NCBI GenBank assembly: GCA_045636065.1
Contig: JAZTWW010000036.1
Span: 92,559 to 156,558, forward strand
Direction: 5' to 3'
DNA length: 64,000 nucleotides
Source: RGIG5050 sp045636065
Lineage (GTDB): Bacteria; Verrucomicrobiota; Kiritimatiellia; RFP12; UBA1067
Positions 36,657-45,834 of this stretch are shown here, piece after piece. The translations under genes and the position numbers were made by a program. The notes beneath the pieces are model-generated. The model saw nothing but the letters and a program-made list of their open reading frames with translations, made no database searches and was not told where the DNA came from. Numbering within the stretch: position 1 is the stretch's first letter; every line of letters starts with the position of its first letter.

Positions 36657-39600
36657 ATGTCCGGGAAGACCGTGAAGTCCATGTGCGCAATCGTGGCGGG
36701 AGCCTTCGCCTTGGCGGCGTTGGCGGACCTGTCGCCGGCCGAAGCTTTTATCCAGCATTGCACAAGCTCGAATACGGGCGGCACCTGGAGCTGTCCCGCT
36801 GACGCGGCTTTAGCCGGAGCGGGGATGACGTACGGGATCGAGATTCCGGCAAGCGGAGGCGCCGTATCGCAGGCTTTGACTCAAGTCAGCGCCTCCATGG
36901 CAAGGGTGAGCGTTCTTGCCGAGATCCCCGAAGGCGGGAAAGGCGTAATATCGTCGGTCAAGGTTGTGCAGGGGAAATCCAGGTTTTGCGTATTCGCGTA
37001 TTCTAACGGCGATGGAAAAATCTCACTGGGGTATGAGACAACCACAAATCATGTCTCAATATCCAATCTTGATCTGACAGGCCTTCACGTATGGACGCTC
37101 GAGCATGATCCCGGCAGCGGTACGAAGCTGTATCTTGATGGTAGAGAGGAACTGACTTCGGAGAAGATAAAATACTCCGACGGAAAGGTAGGTGAAGCCG
37201 TAACCGCAGGAATCGATGTCAAAGGCCTGAACCTCTTCTCCGGGCTTAAGGTCTTTGCGGTCCATACGTCGTTCGATCCGGATGAGGATATTTCTGATGA
37301 TGCCGCGCACGTATTCGACGCCTTCGGTTTCATGGATGACTGCAAAGACCTCGACCTTGCAGGCCGTCTGGCCGCCTTTTCAAGCCTTTACGGGACTTCC
37401 GGGCTTCCATCGCACGAGCGCGTTCTCAGGATAAGCGAGATAATGCCCAAGCCGACAGACGCGCAGAATCACGGCGATCTGGAAGGCATGGACGTAAACG
37501 GCCTCGAATCCGGCTGGGTCGAGCTTGAGAACCCGTCGGATCTCTGGGCGGATCTCGCCGACTACCGCTTCATCCGCGTCAACCGCGGCAAGAAGACTGA
37601 TCCTAAGGGCTACGGCAATTTCCCGTCGCGTCTCGTTCCGCCGCATTCTCGCACTGTCTTCTACACGTCCGAGCGCTATTCCAACAGCAATGACAAGGAT
37701 GTAAGCGCATTCGTGAACGGCACGTTCGACGGCAGGCCGATGATAATGGGGGACGCTCTCAACGGCATTCTCGTCTGGGGCGACAAGGTCAACCCCAAGA
37801 AGTCGCCGTATGTGCGCCTGTACCATGCCCCCGGCGGCGACAAGGATTCTGGGACCGCCGTCGATACCGTCGTCGTTCCGAGCGACCTTCCGGAGGGCTG
37901 GTCCATAATTGTCGGCCAAGCCGGGGCCGGGGAGGGCACCCGCCGCTGGATGTGCCCTGCCCCTACACGAGGCGAAGAGAATCCATCGACGGACGGCCTT
38001 ATCCGGATCGGTCCCAATGTCGGTCCCGTGTACGAGAAGAAGGACAGGAAGAAGACCGAACTTCCAAACGAGTTTGCCTCTCCCGTTCCTCCGGCCGTCC
38101 CCGGGACGGATTATGAGATCGTCCTTCCCGTCAACGCCGTCATGAACCCCGACGGTTCATTCAAGCCGCGCACGGCCGATGTCATCGCATCATTGAAGCT
38201 CGTCTACCGCAGGGACCTGGACGATTCGACCATAGTCACCAATGATGTCGACATGGCCACAAAGGACTCCTCCGACGCCAACTGGGGCGACCGCTACACG
38301 GCGAGAATACCCTCGTCGTATTTCCCGGCGCGCGGCCATCTTATCCAGTGGAAGGTCCTCATAACTGACGGCGAAGGCATCGAGTGGACGAGCCCGAGCT
38401 TCAGGAACAGGGATGACGGCTACGAGTGGTATGGAACGATAGTCGAGCCCGAGGCCGGTCAGATGAGCGGCACGCTTCCAACGTGGCACCTCTTTGCGTC
38501 CGGGTACCATCTTTCGCAGATGGACAAGGACGTTGCCGAACAGGATCTTTCGCTCGTCCCCAACAATGCCCGTGTCGCCATCTACGATTCGTCCACATCC
38601 AACTATTACGACTACGTTCGCATAGACCTTCGCGGCAACACTTCAAAGTCCTTCAGAAAGAAGGGGCACGGCCTGAGGTTCGCCAAGGCGCATCCCCTTA
38701 CCATGACCGATATAGTGACTGGAGAGACGATCGAGGATATCCGCAAGACATCGCTTATAAGCGAATATGCCGATCCGAGCTTCATGCGCCAGATGATCGC
38801 GTTCTGGCTCTGGAGCAGGATGGGCAACCGCGTTCCCTTCGATTTCCCCGTAAGGTGCAACTTGAACGGCGAATTCTACCAGCTTGCCTTCAATTCGGAG
38901 CGTTTCACCGACGAACTTATCGAGGATGTCTACGGACTCGACAAGTTCGGCTACAGCTGGAAGAACGTCGGGACGCTGAAAAGCGGCTCAACCACGACCG
39001 CAGGCAACATTGAGAAGAAGACGCCCGATGACGAGGATGAAACAAATGTGACAGTCCTTCAGAGGGATCTCCGCTCCAGGATAACCGCTGCGCAGGATGT
39101 GAGCGGAAAATCGGATGATGCGCTTTCCGATGCCGTAACCGATGAGAAGGGGCTTGACAACGCCGATCTTACGAAGTTCGTAGTAAAGAATTTCGATCTC
39201 CCCGCATGGATCAACTACCTTGCGTCCGCGCGCATCACCCAGGAGATGGACGATGTCTGGGCGAACATCTGTGTATATTACGACAACCCCGATATCCGCG
39301 ACGGTTCGCGCGGCACCGGCACATGGATGCCCCTTGGATACGACTTCAACTTGAGCTTCGGGCAGTGGTACTACGGCGATGTCCATGACAGGGACGACAA
39401 TCCTGATGGTCCCCGCGACGGGCTTATGTCAAACGAGGACTGGTTCAAGAGCCATCCCTTCTACGGCGGGAACCGCGTCAGGTGCTGGAAGCAGAAGGGG
39501 ATGTCTTCGACGTGCAACTACGGCAACGACGCATTCGAGGCCGTATGGCAGTCCTCGAAGTTCCGCCGCCTCTATCTGCGGCGTCTTAGAACGCTGATGG

Positions 39601-40712
39601 ATCAGGAGCTGAAGGAGCCGGGAACGCCGGAAGGGGATGTCCCCTTTATGGTGAAGATGCGGGAGATGGCGGATCTGATGCGTGCGGACGCAGAGCTCGA
39701 TAGGACTAGGTGGCCGAACGATACTAGCGACAATGCCATCGACGTCTGGGGGGACAAAAATCGTCCCGCGACAATGGATGATGGCATCTACGACATCTGG
39801 GCGAAGTACGTGGTGCCGCGCCGCACCCACCTTTATGTGACGCACTCCGTCACCAATACCTCGCGGGCCGTAGGCTATGGCTCCAACCTCAATGCCGGCA
39901 TTCCGCCTGCCCAGAGCCCGATGGCGGAGCTTGCGCCCAATATCACGATAGATCTCTCCCGGAAGGGCGATGGCATCGTGGCAATCCACAACGCAAACGA
40001 TGAAGTCGTGGACATGAGCGGATGGACCCTCAGGTTCGGGGTCGAGTGGACGCTCCCGCCCGGCACCGTCTGCGATACGAACGACTGCATATACATCGTG
40101 GCCGACCGCCGCGCCTTCATAGAGGAGAACGATGCCGGCCTCACCGACCAGGTCATTGTCGGCAACGCCGGTTTCGCGGATCTTGATGCTATCGTATTCA
40201 ATTCCGCCGACGGCACGTGCCTCAAGGGCGTATCTACGGAGGATGGGGTCGTGACGTTCGAGGCGAAGAGCCAGAAGGCGGCCAATCAGTATGTAGCGGA
40301 CATCGCCCCGGAGCTTACCGGCGAAGATCGCACCTGCGGCCTCGATCCGGCGAGCCTCAAGGTCGTCGCGGAGCTCGTCGAAGGTACGGAAAAGACATAT
40401 AGGGCCGTTGTCGTGGTCAACCCCGATACGGTCGAGAGCCCCGAGTTCGATGATTCCGGCTCCAGGGAACCGATCAGTATCAATGAGGATGACGGCGGGG
40501 AGAAGACGGTGAGCGTTACGATCTCCAATGCCGTGCGCGGGCTATGGTACGGATACGAGGTGGCGGACGAGCTTGGCGGGGCGGATGCGTTCGCCAACGA
40601 CGTACCCTCGTTCGACCGCGCCCTTGAAAGCGGCACGCTTACCGTCACCGGCTCCAAGCGCACCTCCCCCACCGGCTTCTTCAGGGTCAAGGTCCTCCCG
40701 GCGAAACCGTGA
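36657..40712 (+). CDS. Secreted CotH-kinase-like protein with lamin-tail domains
   Basis: A 1351-residue exported protein; ATG 36657 follows GGGAGG by 4 bases. Signal peptide 1 to about 31 (ending PAEA). About 80-165 is a concanavalin/LamG-like domain (VWTLEHDPGSGTKLYLDG). About 254-375 is a lamin-tail domain (RISEIMPKP, GWVELENPSD). About 620-1000 is a CotH-type kinase-like domain (YDYVRIDLRGNTSKSFRKKG, LNGEFYQLAFNSERF, INYLASARITQEMDDVWAN, PLGYDFNLSFG). About 1095-1190 is a second lamin-tail domain (IAIHNANDEVVDMSGWTL-like). The C-terminal FFRV module follows. CotH proteins phosphorylate spore-coat or other exported proteins. Here the usual Asp-x-Asp of the metal site reads Asp-Phe-Asn, so activity is uncertain. 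This domain mix is typical of surface proteins of PVC and other gut or soil bacteria. Confidence 0.85.
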   Translation: MSGKTVKSMCAIVAGAFALAALADLSPAEAFIQHCTSSNTGGTWSCPADAALAGAGMTYGIEIPASGGAVSQALTQVSASMARVSVLAEIPEGGKGVISSVKVVQGKSRFCVFAYSNGDGKISLGYETTTNHVSISNLDLTGLHVWTLEHDPGSGTKLYLDGREELTSEKIKYSDGKVGEAVTAGIDVKGLNLFSGLKVFAVHTSFDPDEDISDDAAHVFDAFGFMDDCKDLDLAGRLAAFSSLYGTSGLPSHERVLRISEIMPKPTDAQNHGDLEGMDVNGLESGWVELENPSDLWADLADYRFIRVNRGKKTDPKGYGNFPSRLVPPHSRTVFYTSERYSNSNDKDVSAFVNGTFDGRPMIMGDALNGILVWGDKVNPKKSPYVRLYHAPGGDKDSGTAVDTVVVPSDLPEGWSIIVGQAGAGEGTRRWMCPAPTRGEENPSTDGLIRIGPNVGPVYEKKDRKKTELPNEFASPVPPAVPGTDYEIVLPVNAVMNPDGSFKPRTADVIASLKLVYRRDLDDSTIVTNDVDMATKDSSDANWGDRYTARIPSSYFPARGHLIQWKVLITDGEGIEWTSPSFRNRDDGYEWYGTIVEPEAGQMSGTLPTWHLFASGYHLSQMDKDVAEQDLSLVPNNARVAIYDSSTSNYYDYVRIDLRGNTSKSFRKKGHGLRFAKAHPLTMTDIVTGETIEDIRKTSLISEYADPSFMRQMIAFWLWSRMGNRVPFDFPVRCNLNGEFYQLAFNSERFTDELIEDVYGLDKFGYSWKNVGTLKSGSTTTAGNIEKKTPDDEDETNVTVLQRDLRSRITAAQDVSGKSDDALSDAVTDEKGLDNADLTKFVVKNFDLPAWINYLASARITQEMDDVWANICVYYDNPDIRDGSRGTGTWMPLGYDFNLSFGQWYYGDVHDRDDNPDGPRDGLMSNEDWFKSHPFYGGNRVRCWKQKGMSSTCNYGNDAFEAVWQSSKFRRLYLRRLRTLMDQELKEPGTPEGDVPFMVKMREMADLMRADAELDRTRWPNDTSDNAIDVWGDKNRPATMDDGIYDIWAKYVVPRRTHLYVTHSVTNTSRAVGYGSNLNAGIPPAQSPMAELAPNITIDLSRKGDGIVAIHNANDEVVDMSGWTLRFGVEWTLPPGTVCDTNDCIYIVADRRAFIEENDAGLTDQVIVGNAGFADLDAIVFNSADGTCLKGVSTEDGVVTFEAKSQKAANQYVADIAPELTGEDRTCGLDPASLKVVAELVEGTEKTYRAVVVVNPDTVESPEFDDSGSREPISINEDDGGEKTVSVTISNAVRGLWYGYEVADELGGADAFANDVPSFDRALESGTLTVTGSKRTSPTGFFRVKVLPAKP

Positions 40713-40767
40713 GGAGGGGGAGGATGGCAGAAATCCCGAAGATCCGTCCCACCCATCCCCTCCTCAC
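40709..40767. terminator. Long inverted repeat between convergent genes
   Basis: GTGAGGAGGGG at 40709-40719 pairs with CCCCTCCTCAC at 40757-40767, with four more pairs (ATGG/CCAT) beyond a bulge. Both convergent stop codons (40710-40712 and 40764-40766) lie inside the repeat arms. It has no T-runs, so it is likely a two-way mRNA-end hairpin rather than a classical terminator. Confidence 0.5.
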
Positions 40768-41276
40768 ACCGCCAATGCGAGGCAGAGGATGGCATTGAGG
40801 GCGTTGAAGAGGCTGTGGCAGAAGATCGGGGCGAGCAGGGTGCCCGTGCTGCCGTACAGGCGCGCGAGCGTATAGCCCACCCAGAATAGCGCCGGCAGCG
40901 CGTAGATGTGCAGGTGCACGGCGGCGAACAGGATCGCACTCATGACGGCGGCCGTCTGAGGCCCCCATCCAAGCATCCGGCGCATGATCGAGCGGTATGC
41001 GCAGAACCGGAATACCGCCTCTTCGTATAAAGGCGCTATTACAATCGCGGAGATGCAGATTTCGGCTTTAAGCGTGATATCGGCATCGGCATCCATCAAT
41101 ATGGCCACCTGAGGCTGTGGAGGGGACTCCATGCCGAAGGCCGCAAAGAGAATGCCCGAAAGCCAGTTCGCGGCATATGCGCCGAACGCAACTAAAGGAA
41201 GCGCCCTTAATGCCGCGTGTGCAGCTTTAAGGGCGCTTGTCTGTGCGGCGGCGCGATGTGCATCACGCTCGGCCAT
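40764..41276 (-). CDS. CPBP-family intramembrane metalloprotease (Abi/CAAX-type)
   Basis: A 170-residue polytopic membrane protein with about four hydrophobic segments. The family motifs are intact: EE at 85-86 followed by Arg90 (YEEAVFRFCAYRS), the F-x-x-x-H motif with His121 (LFAAVHLH) and the third motif His154/Asn158 (CHSLFNAL). It is short for the family (usually 220-300), lacking the N-terminal helices. Members cleave prenylated or other membrane peptides, or protect against bacteriocins; the substrate is unknown here. It lies four bases after the aspS stop on the same strand, so it is probably expressed with aspS. Confidence 0.8.
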   Translation of the reverse strand: MAERDAHRAAAQTSALKAAHAALRALPLVAFGAYAANWLSGILFAAFGMESPPQPQVAILMDADADITLKAEICISAIVIAPLYEEAVFRFCAYRSIMRRMLGWGPQTAAVMSAILFAAVHLHIYALPALFWVGYTLARLYGSTGTLLAPIFCHSLFNALNAILCLALAV

Positions 41277-41280
41277 GGTC

Positions 41281-43080
41281 TCAGGCCTGAGACTCCATGT
41301 TCGTGCCGCGGATCTTTATGTGGAGCTCCCTGAGCTGCTGCTCGGTGACGTAGTTCGGGGCCTGCATCATGAGATCCTGCGCCTTCTGGTTCATCGGGAA
41401 GGCTATGACCTCGCGGATGTTGGGCGTATCTGCAAGGAGCATCACCATGCGATCGACGCCAGGGGCGATGCCGCCGTGCGGAGGCGCACCGTACTGGAAT
41501 GCGTTGTGGAGCGCGCCGAACTTCTGCTCGACGGTCTCCTTCGGGTATCCCGCAATCTCGAACGCCTTGTACATCACCTCGGGGAGATGGTTGCGGATCG
41601 CCCCGGAGGAAAGCTCGATGCCGTTGCAGACCACGTCGTACTGGTACGCCTCGATCTCAAGCGGCGGCTTCGTGTTGAGCGCTTCAAGCCCGCCCTGCGG
41701 CATGGAGAATGGGTTGTGCGAGAAGATGATCTTCCCGGTCTCCTCGTCCTTCTCGAAGAACGGGAAGTCAACGATCCAGCAGAACTTGTAGCAGTTGCGC
41801 TCGCATACAGGATTCGTGAGATGCTCGGCGATGTTTGTCCGCACAAGCCCTGAGAGGCGGTGGCATTCGTCCTTCGGCGCGGCCATGAAGAAGAGGCAGT
41901 CGCCCGGCTCCATCTTTGCGAGCGCCTTCATCTCCTCAAGCTGCTCCGGTGTGAGGAACTTGGCGATCGGGCCCTTGAGCTCGCCCTCCTTAGTCCAGGA
42001 GATGTATCCGAGGCCCTTGCCGCCGTTCTCCTTGACGAAGGCTTCGCGCTTGTCGAACCATGCGCGCGCCTCTACGCCCACTATGCCCTTGACGAGAAGG
42101 CCCTTGACGAGACCGCCCGCCGCTACAGTCGCCGCGAACGCCTTGAACGACGCCCTTGCGAAGAAGTCCGACATGTCGATCCACTTGAGCGGGTTCCTGA
42201 GATCGGGCTTGTCGCTTCCGTACGTCATCATCGCATCGCGGTACTTGATGCGCGGCCACGGCGCCTCGTTGCACGACCACGTGGAGAACTTGCGGAACGT
42301 GGCCGAGACGACGTCCTCGACGACGGCGAAGATCTCATCCTGCGTGGCGTAGCTCATCTCGATATCGAGCTGGTAGAACTCGCCGGGGCTTCTGTCGGCG
42401 CGGGCGGCCTCGTCGCGGAAGCAGGGCGCGATCTGGAAGTAGCGGTCGAACCCGGAGACCATCAGCAGCTGCTTGAACATCTGCGGAGCCTGCGGAAGTG
42501 CGTAGAACATTCCCCTGTGGATGCGGCTTGGGACGAGATAGTCGCGCGCGCCTTCAGGCGAGGATGCCGTGAGGATAGGCGTCTGGAACTCGTTGAATCC
42601 CTTCTCCCACATCTTCTCGCGGAGGAACCTGATTACCTGCGAGCGCAGGATGATGTTGTTGTGGAGCTTTTCGCGCCTAAGGTCGAGGAAGCGGTATTTG
42701 AGCCTCACGTCCTCGGATTCCTGCGCATTCTCGTCCGGAATGTAGAGGGGCGTCACGGCGCTCGGCGATTCCATCACAAGCTCGTTCGCCTCGATCTCGA
42801 TCTCGCCCGTCGGCAGGTCGGGGTTGATTGTGTTCGCGTCCCTGAGCTTCACCTCGCCCGTCACCGTGATGACGCTTTCAAGGTGCGCCTTCTCAACCTG
42901 GGCGAAGAAGCTGCGGCTCGGATGGACGACCACCTGCGTTATGCCGTAGTGGTCGCGCAGATCGACGAAAAGAATCCCGCCATGGTCCCTCAAACGGAAC
43001 ATCCAGCCGGAGAGGCGCACGGTCTTGCCGGCGTCTTCCTTCCTGAGTTCGTTGCATGTGTGCGTGCGGTATGGATGCAT
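41281..43080 (-). CDS. aspS: Aspartyl-tRNA synthetase (bacterial type, probably non-discriminating)
   Basis: A 599-residue class II synthetase charging tRNA-Asp. Order: OB-fold anticodon domain (about 1-105), class II motif 1 region, motif 2 (FRDEAARADRSPGEFYQLDIE), the inserted GAD domain (about 290-420) and motif 3 (GIAPGVDRMVMLL). The bacterial C-terminal extension follows, with FPMNQKAQDLMMQAP. In the anticodon domain the segment reads RDHGGILFVDLRDH. The His at this place is typical of non-discriminating enzymes that also charge tRNA-Asn, whereas E. coli-type discriminating ones have Leu; this inference needs a GatCAB check. AAGGAG precedes the start, and the promoter is described separately. 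Confidence 0.96.
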   Translation of the reverse strand: MHPYRTHTCNELRKEDAGKTVRLSGWMFRLRDHGGILFVDLRDHYGITQVVVHPSRSFFAQVEKAHLESVITVTGEVKLRDANTINPDLPTGEIEIEANELVMESPSAVTPLYIPDENAQESEDVRLKYRFLDLRREKLHNNIILRSQVIRFLREKMWEKGFNEFQTPILTASSPEGARDYLVPSRIHRGMFYALPQAPQMFKQLLMVSGFDRYFQIAPCFRDEAARADRSPGEFYQLDIEMSYATQDEIFAVVEDVVSATFRKFSTWSCNEAPWPRIKYRDAMMTYGSDKPDLRNPLKWIDMSDFFARASFKAFAATVAAGGLVKGLLVKGIVGVEARAWFDKREAFVKENGGKGLGYISWTKEGELKGPIAKFLTPEQLEEMKALAKMEPGDCLFFMAAPKDECHRLSGLVRTNIAEHLTNPVCERNCYKFCWIVDFPFFEKDEETGKIIFSHNPFSMPQGGLEALNTKPPLEIEAYQYDVVCNGIELSSGAIRNHLPEVMYKAFEIAGYPKETVEQKFGALHNAFQYGAPPHGGIAPGVDRMVMLLADTPNIREVIAFPMNQKAQDLMMQAPNYVTEQQLRELHIKIRGTNMESQA

Positions 43081-43109
43081 TCTAGAATACTCCTTTTTTG
43101 GAAGCGCAT

Positions 43110-43138
43110 ATTATACCATTTACGGCCCGATGGTGCAA
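43110..43138 (-). promoter_or_regulatory. Sigma70-type promoter of aspS
   Basis: On the minus strand TTGCAC (43138-43133), 17-base spacer, TATAAT (43115-43110), preceded by TGG (extended -10). It lies back to back with the metY promoter. Confidence 0.75.
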
Positions 43139-43144
43139 GAGCCT

Positions 43145-43174
43145 TTGACCTGAAGGGCACGAATGTGGTATAAT
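43145..43174 (+). promoter_or_regulatory. Sigma70-type promoter of metY
   Basis: TTGACC (43145-43150), 18-base spacer, TATAAT (43169-43174), with TGG just upstream. AGAAGGAGG at about 43190-43198 is the ribosome site. The short leader leaves no room for a SAM riboswitch. Confidence 0.75.
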
Positions 43175-43206
43175 ATTGCAAATTTATCCAGAAGGAGGTT
43201 TTAAGG

Positions 43207-44481
43207 ATGACTACAAACACATTGTGCGTCCAGGGAGGATGGCAGCCCAAGCGCGGAGAGCCAAGGCAGCCGCCGATAGTGCAGGCCACCACTTTCCGCT
43301 ACGAGACCACCGCGCAGATGGCCGATCTCTTCGACTTGAAGGCGGCCGGCTACTTCTACACCCGCCTCTCCAACCCGACGAACGACGCCGTCGCCCAGAA
43401 GATCGCCCAGCTTGAAGGCGGAGTCGCGGCGATACTCACCTCGAGCGGTCAGGCGGCGACGCTTTTCTCGATACTCAACATCGCCGGCGCGGGCGACCAT
43501 GTCGTTTCAAGCGCCCACATCTACGGCGGCACGTTCAACCTTATCGCCATAAGCCTCGCCAAGCTCGGCATCGAATCGACGTTCGTCGATCCCGACGCCG
43601 ACGTCGAGACGATCAACGCCGCCTTCAGGCCCAACACCAAGTGCGTCTTCGGCGAAACCGTGGCCAACCCCTCGGGCGTCGTCCTCGACATCGCCAAGTT
43701 CGCCGGCATCGCCCACGCCCACGGAGTTCCGCTCATCGTGGACAACACGTTCCCGACGCCCGTTCTCTGCCGCCCGTTCGAGTTCGGCGCCGACATCGTG
43801 ATGCACTCGACGACCAAGTACATGGACGGCCACGCCGCGCAGGTTGGTGGCGTAGTCGTCGACAGCGGCAACTTCGACTGGTCGAAATACCCCGAGAGGT
43901 TCCCGGGTCTCGTCGAACCCGACGAGAGCTACCATGGCCTCAGCTACGTCAAGGCGTTCGGGAAGCTCGCGTACATCACCAAGTGCACGGCCCACCTGAT
44001 GCGCGACTTCGGCTCCATCCCCGGCCCGTTCAACGCCTATGTCCTCAACCTCGGCCTTGAAACGCTCCACCTCAGGATGCCGCGCCACTGCGAGAACGCG
44101 CTTGCCGCCGCCAAGTGGCTCAAGGCGAACGACAAGGTCGCCTGGGTCAACTACGCGGGTCTCCCCGACTCGAAGTACCACGATCTGGCGCAGAAGCAGT
44201 TCAAGGGCGGACTCCCCTGCGGCGTATTGACGTTCGGCATCAAGGGTGGCCGCGAGGCGTCGATCCGCCTCATGGACTCGCTCAAGATGATCGAGATCGT
44301 CACGCACGTCGCCGATTCGCGCTCCTGCGTCCTCCACCCGGCGAGCCACACCCACCGCCAGATGACGGACGAGCAGCTCAAGGCGGCCGGCATCCCGCCT
44401 GATCTCATCCGCTTCTCCTGCGGCATCGAGGACGCCGAGGACATCATCGCCGACCTGGAGCAGGCGTTTGCAAACGTCTGA
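43207..44481 (+). CDS. metY: O-acetylhomoserine aminocarboxypropyltransferase (sulfhydrylase)
   Basis: A 424-residue PLP enzyme that makes homocysteine from O-acetylhomoserine and sulfide (or methionine from methanethiol). Seen: start block LCVQGGWQP, PPIVQATTFRY, YTRLSNPTND, SSGQAATLFSILNIAGAGDHVV, ETVANPSG, VDNTFPTPVLCRP and HSTTKYMDGH with the PLP lysine at K204. The C-terminal LADSRS-like (VADSRSCVLHPASHTHRQM) and RFSCGIEDAEDIIADL blocks of the Cys/Met metabolism family are also present. Length suits MetY (about 425) rather than MetB/MetC (about 390). No other methionine gene is adjacent. Confidence 0.94.
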   Translation: MTTNTLCVQGGWQPKRGEPRQPPIVQATTFRYETTAQMADLFDLKAAGYFYTRLSNPTNDAVAQKIAQLEGGVAAILTSSGQAATLFSILNIAGAGDHVVSSAHIYGGTFNLIAISLAKLGIESTFVDPDADVETINAAFRPNTKCVFGETVANPSGVVLDIAKFAGIAHAHGVPLIVDNTFPTPVLCRPFEFGADIVMHSTTKYMDGHAAQVGGVVVDSGNFDWSKYPERFPGLVEPDESYHGLSYVKAFGKLAYITKCTAHLMRDFGSIPGPFNAYVLNLGLETLHLRMPRHCENALAAAKWLKANDKVAWVNYAGLPDSKYHDLAQKQFKGGLPCGVLTFGIKGGREASIRLMDSLKMIEIVTHVADSRSCVLHPASHTHRQMTDEQLKAAGIPPDLIRFSCGIEDAEDIIADLEQAFANV

Positions 44482-44546
44482 TTTCAGCGTTTCAGGCGAG
44501 AAATTTCTGTAATTCGCGCGCAGAATTTGGTAAAATACTCAAGGCT

Positions 44547-45038
44547 ATGGCACAGAAGGCATCAAAGAGCGATCCGCGCCCCACGTGGGACGAGTACTTC
44601 ATGAGCATCGCCGAGGTGATCTCCAAAAGGAGCAACTGCTCCCGCAGGCAGGTCGCGGCGGTTATCGTGAAGGACAACCATATCCTCTCCACCGGCTACA
44701 ACGGTACGCCTAGAAAGGTGAAGAACTGCTTCGAGGGCGGCTGCCCGAGATGTGCAGGCCACACCCCGAGCGGCAAGAACCTTGAGGAATGCCTGTGCGT
44801 CCACGCCGAGCAGAACGCCATCTGCCAGGCGGCGTACTACGGCGTATCGACGGCAGGTTCGACGATCTACATCACGATCTCGCCCTGCCTCACGTGCGCC
44901 AAGCTTATAGTCAACGCCGGCATATGCGAAGTCGTCTACGGAGGCGACTACGCGTTCGCCGACACGGTAAAGAGCATGTTCGGCGAGGCGGGCGTCAGAT
45001 TCAGGAAGTTCGAGCCCACCTCCCAAAACGATCAATGA
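44547..45038 (+). CDS. dCMP deaminase family zinc enzyme
   Basis: A 163-residue cytosolic protein, probably converting dCMP to dUMP for dTTP synthesis. Zinc and catalytic residues: His86 and Glu88 in CVHAEQNAI, and Cys114 and Cys117 in PCLTCAKL. The extra cysteine and histidine cluster (CFEGGCPRCAGHTPSG) near residue 65 is the structural zinc site usual in ComEB-type dCMP deaminases. A TAAAAT -10-like box (44531-44536) lies only 10 bases before the ATG, with a poor -35, so the leader is very short. The stop overlaps an in-frame ATG of tpiA. Confidence 0.92.
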   Translation: MAQKASKSDPRPTWDEYFMSIAEVISKRSNCSRRQVAAVIVKDNHILSTGYNGTPRKVKNCFEGGCPRCAGHTPSGKNLEECLCVHAEQNAICQAAYYGVSTAGSTIYITISPCLTCAKLIVNAGICEVVYGGDYAFADTVKSMFGEAGVRFRKFEPTSQNDQ

Positions 45039-45055
45039 AAGGACAAAACGAGAAA

Positions 45056-45814
45056 ATGAGAAGGAAGATCATTGCAGGCAACTGGAAGATGAACGTCAAG
45101 CCCAGCGAGACGGCCGCCCTCGTCAAGGCGATCGCCGAGGCCACCAGGGACGCGAAGGACGTCGAGGTCGTGTGCTGCACGCCCGCGATCGACATCCCCG
45201 CAGCCGTTGCGGCCGCAGCGGGTACGCATGTCGGCGTAGGCGCGGAGAACGCCCACTGGGAGGCGAGCGGCGCCTACACGGGCGAAATCTCCACGGGAAT
45301 GCTCGTCGATGCCGGCGCAAAGTACGTCATCATCGGCCACAGCGAGCGTCGCCAGTACTTCGGCGAGACGGACGAGACCGTCAACAGCCGCGCGCGCGCC
45401 GTCATCGCGGCCGGGCTTACGGCGATCGTCTGCGTCGGCGAGACGCTTGACGAGCGCGAGGCCGGAAGGCTCAACGAGGTCATCGAGCGCCAGATGAACG
45501 TCGGTCTCAAGGACGTGACGGCCGCCGACTGCGAGCGCCTCGTCATCGCATACGAGCCCGTATGGGCAATCGGCACCGGCAAGACCGCCACCCCCGACCA
45601 GGCTCAGGAGGTTCACGCTCTCATCCGCGAGATACTCGGAAGGCTCGTCGGCGCGGAGACGGCCGAAAAGGTCCGCATCCAGTACGGCGGTTCCATGAAG
45701 CCCTCCAACGCGGCCGAGCTTCTCGCCAAGAAGGACATCGACGGCGGTTTGATCGGCGGCGCGGCGCTCAAGGCCGACAGCTTCGCCGGCATCATCGCCG
45801 CAGCCCAGGGCTGA
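45056..45814 (+). CDS. tpiA: Triosephosphate isomerase
   Basis: A 252-residue glycolytic enzyme interconverting dihydroxyacetone phosphate and glyceraldehyde 3-phosphate. All signature parts are present: NWKMN with Lys11, GHSERRQYFGETDE with the catalytic His, YEPVWAIGTGKTATPDQ with the catalytic Glu and the flexible loop, and IQYGGSMKPSN. I use ATG 45056 (MRRKIIAGNWKMN), the family's normal beginning; ATG 45035 in the same frame overlaps the upstream stop and would add seven residues. Confidence 0.96.
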   Translation: MRRKIIAGNWKMNVKPSETAALVKAIAEATRDAKDVEVVCCTPAIDIPAAVAAAAGTHVGVGAENAHWEASGAYTGEISTGMLVDAGAKYVIIGHSERRQYFGETDETVNSRARAVIAAGLTAIVCVGETLDEREAGRLNEVIERQMNVGLKDVTAADCERLVIAYEPVWAIGTGKTATPDQAQEVHALIREILGRLVGAETAEKVRIQYGGSMKPSNAAELLAKKDIDGGLIGGAALKADSFAGIIAAAQG

Positions 45815-45834
45815 CGCCCTTACAAGGGGAGACG

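Noticed and set aside
43175..43206. SAM riboswitch or T-box before metY
   Set aside because: The predicted leader is only about 25 bases, too short for either.
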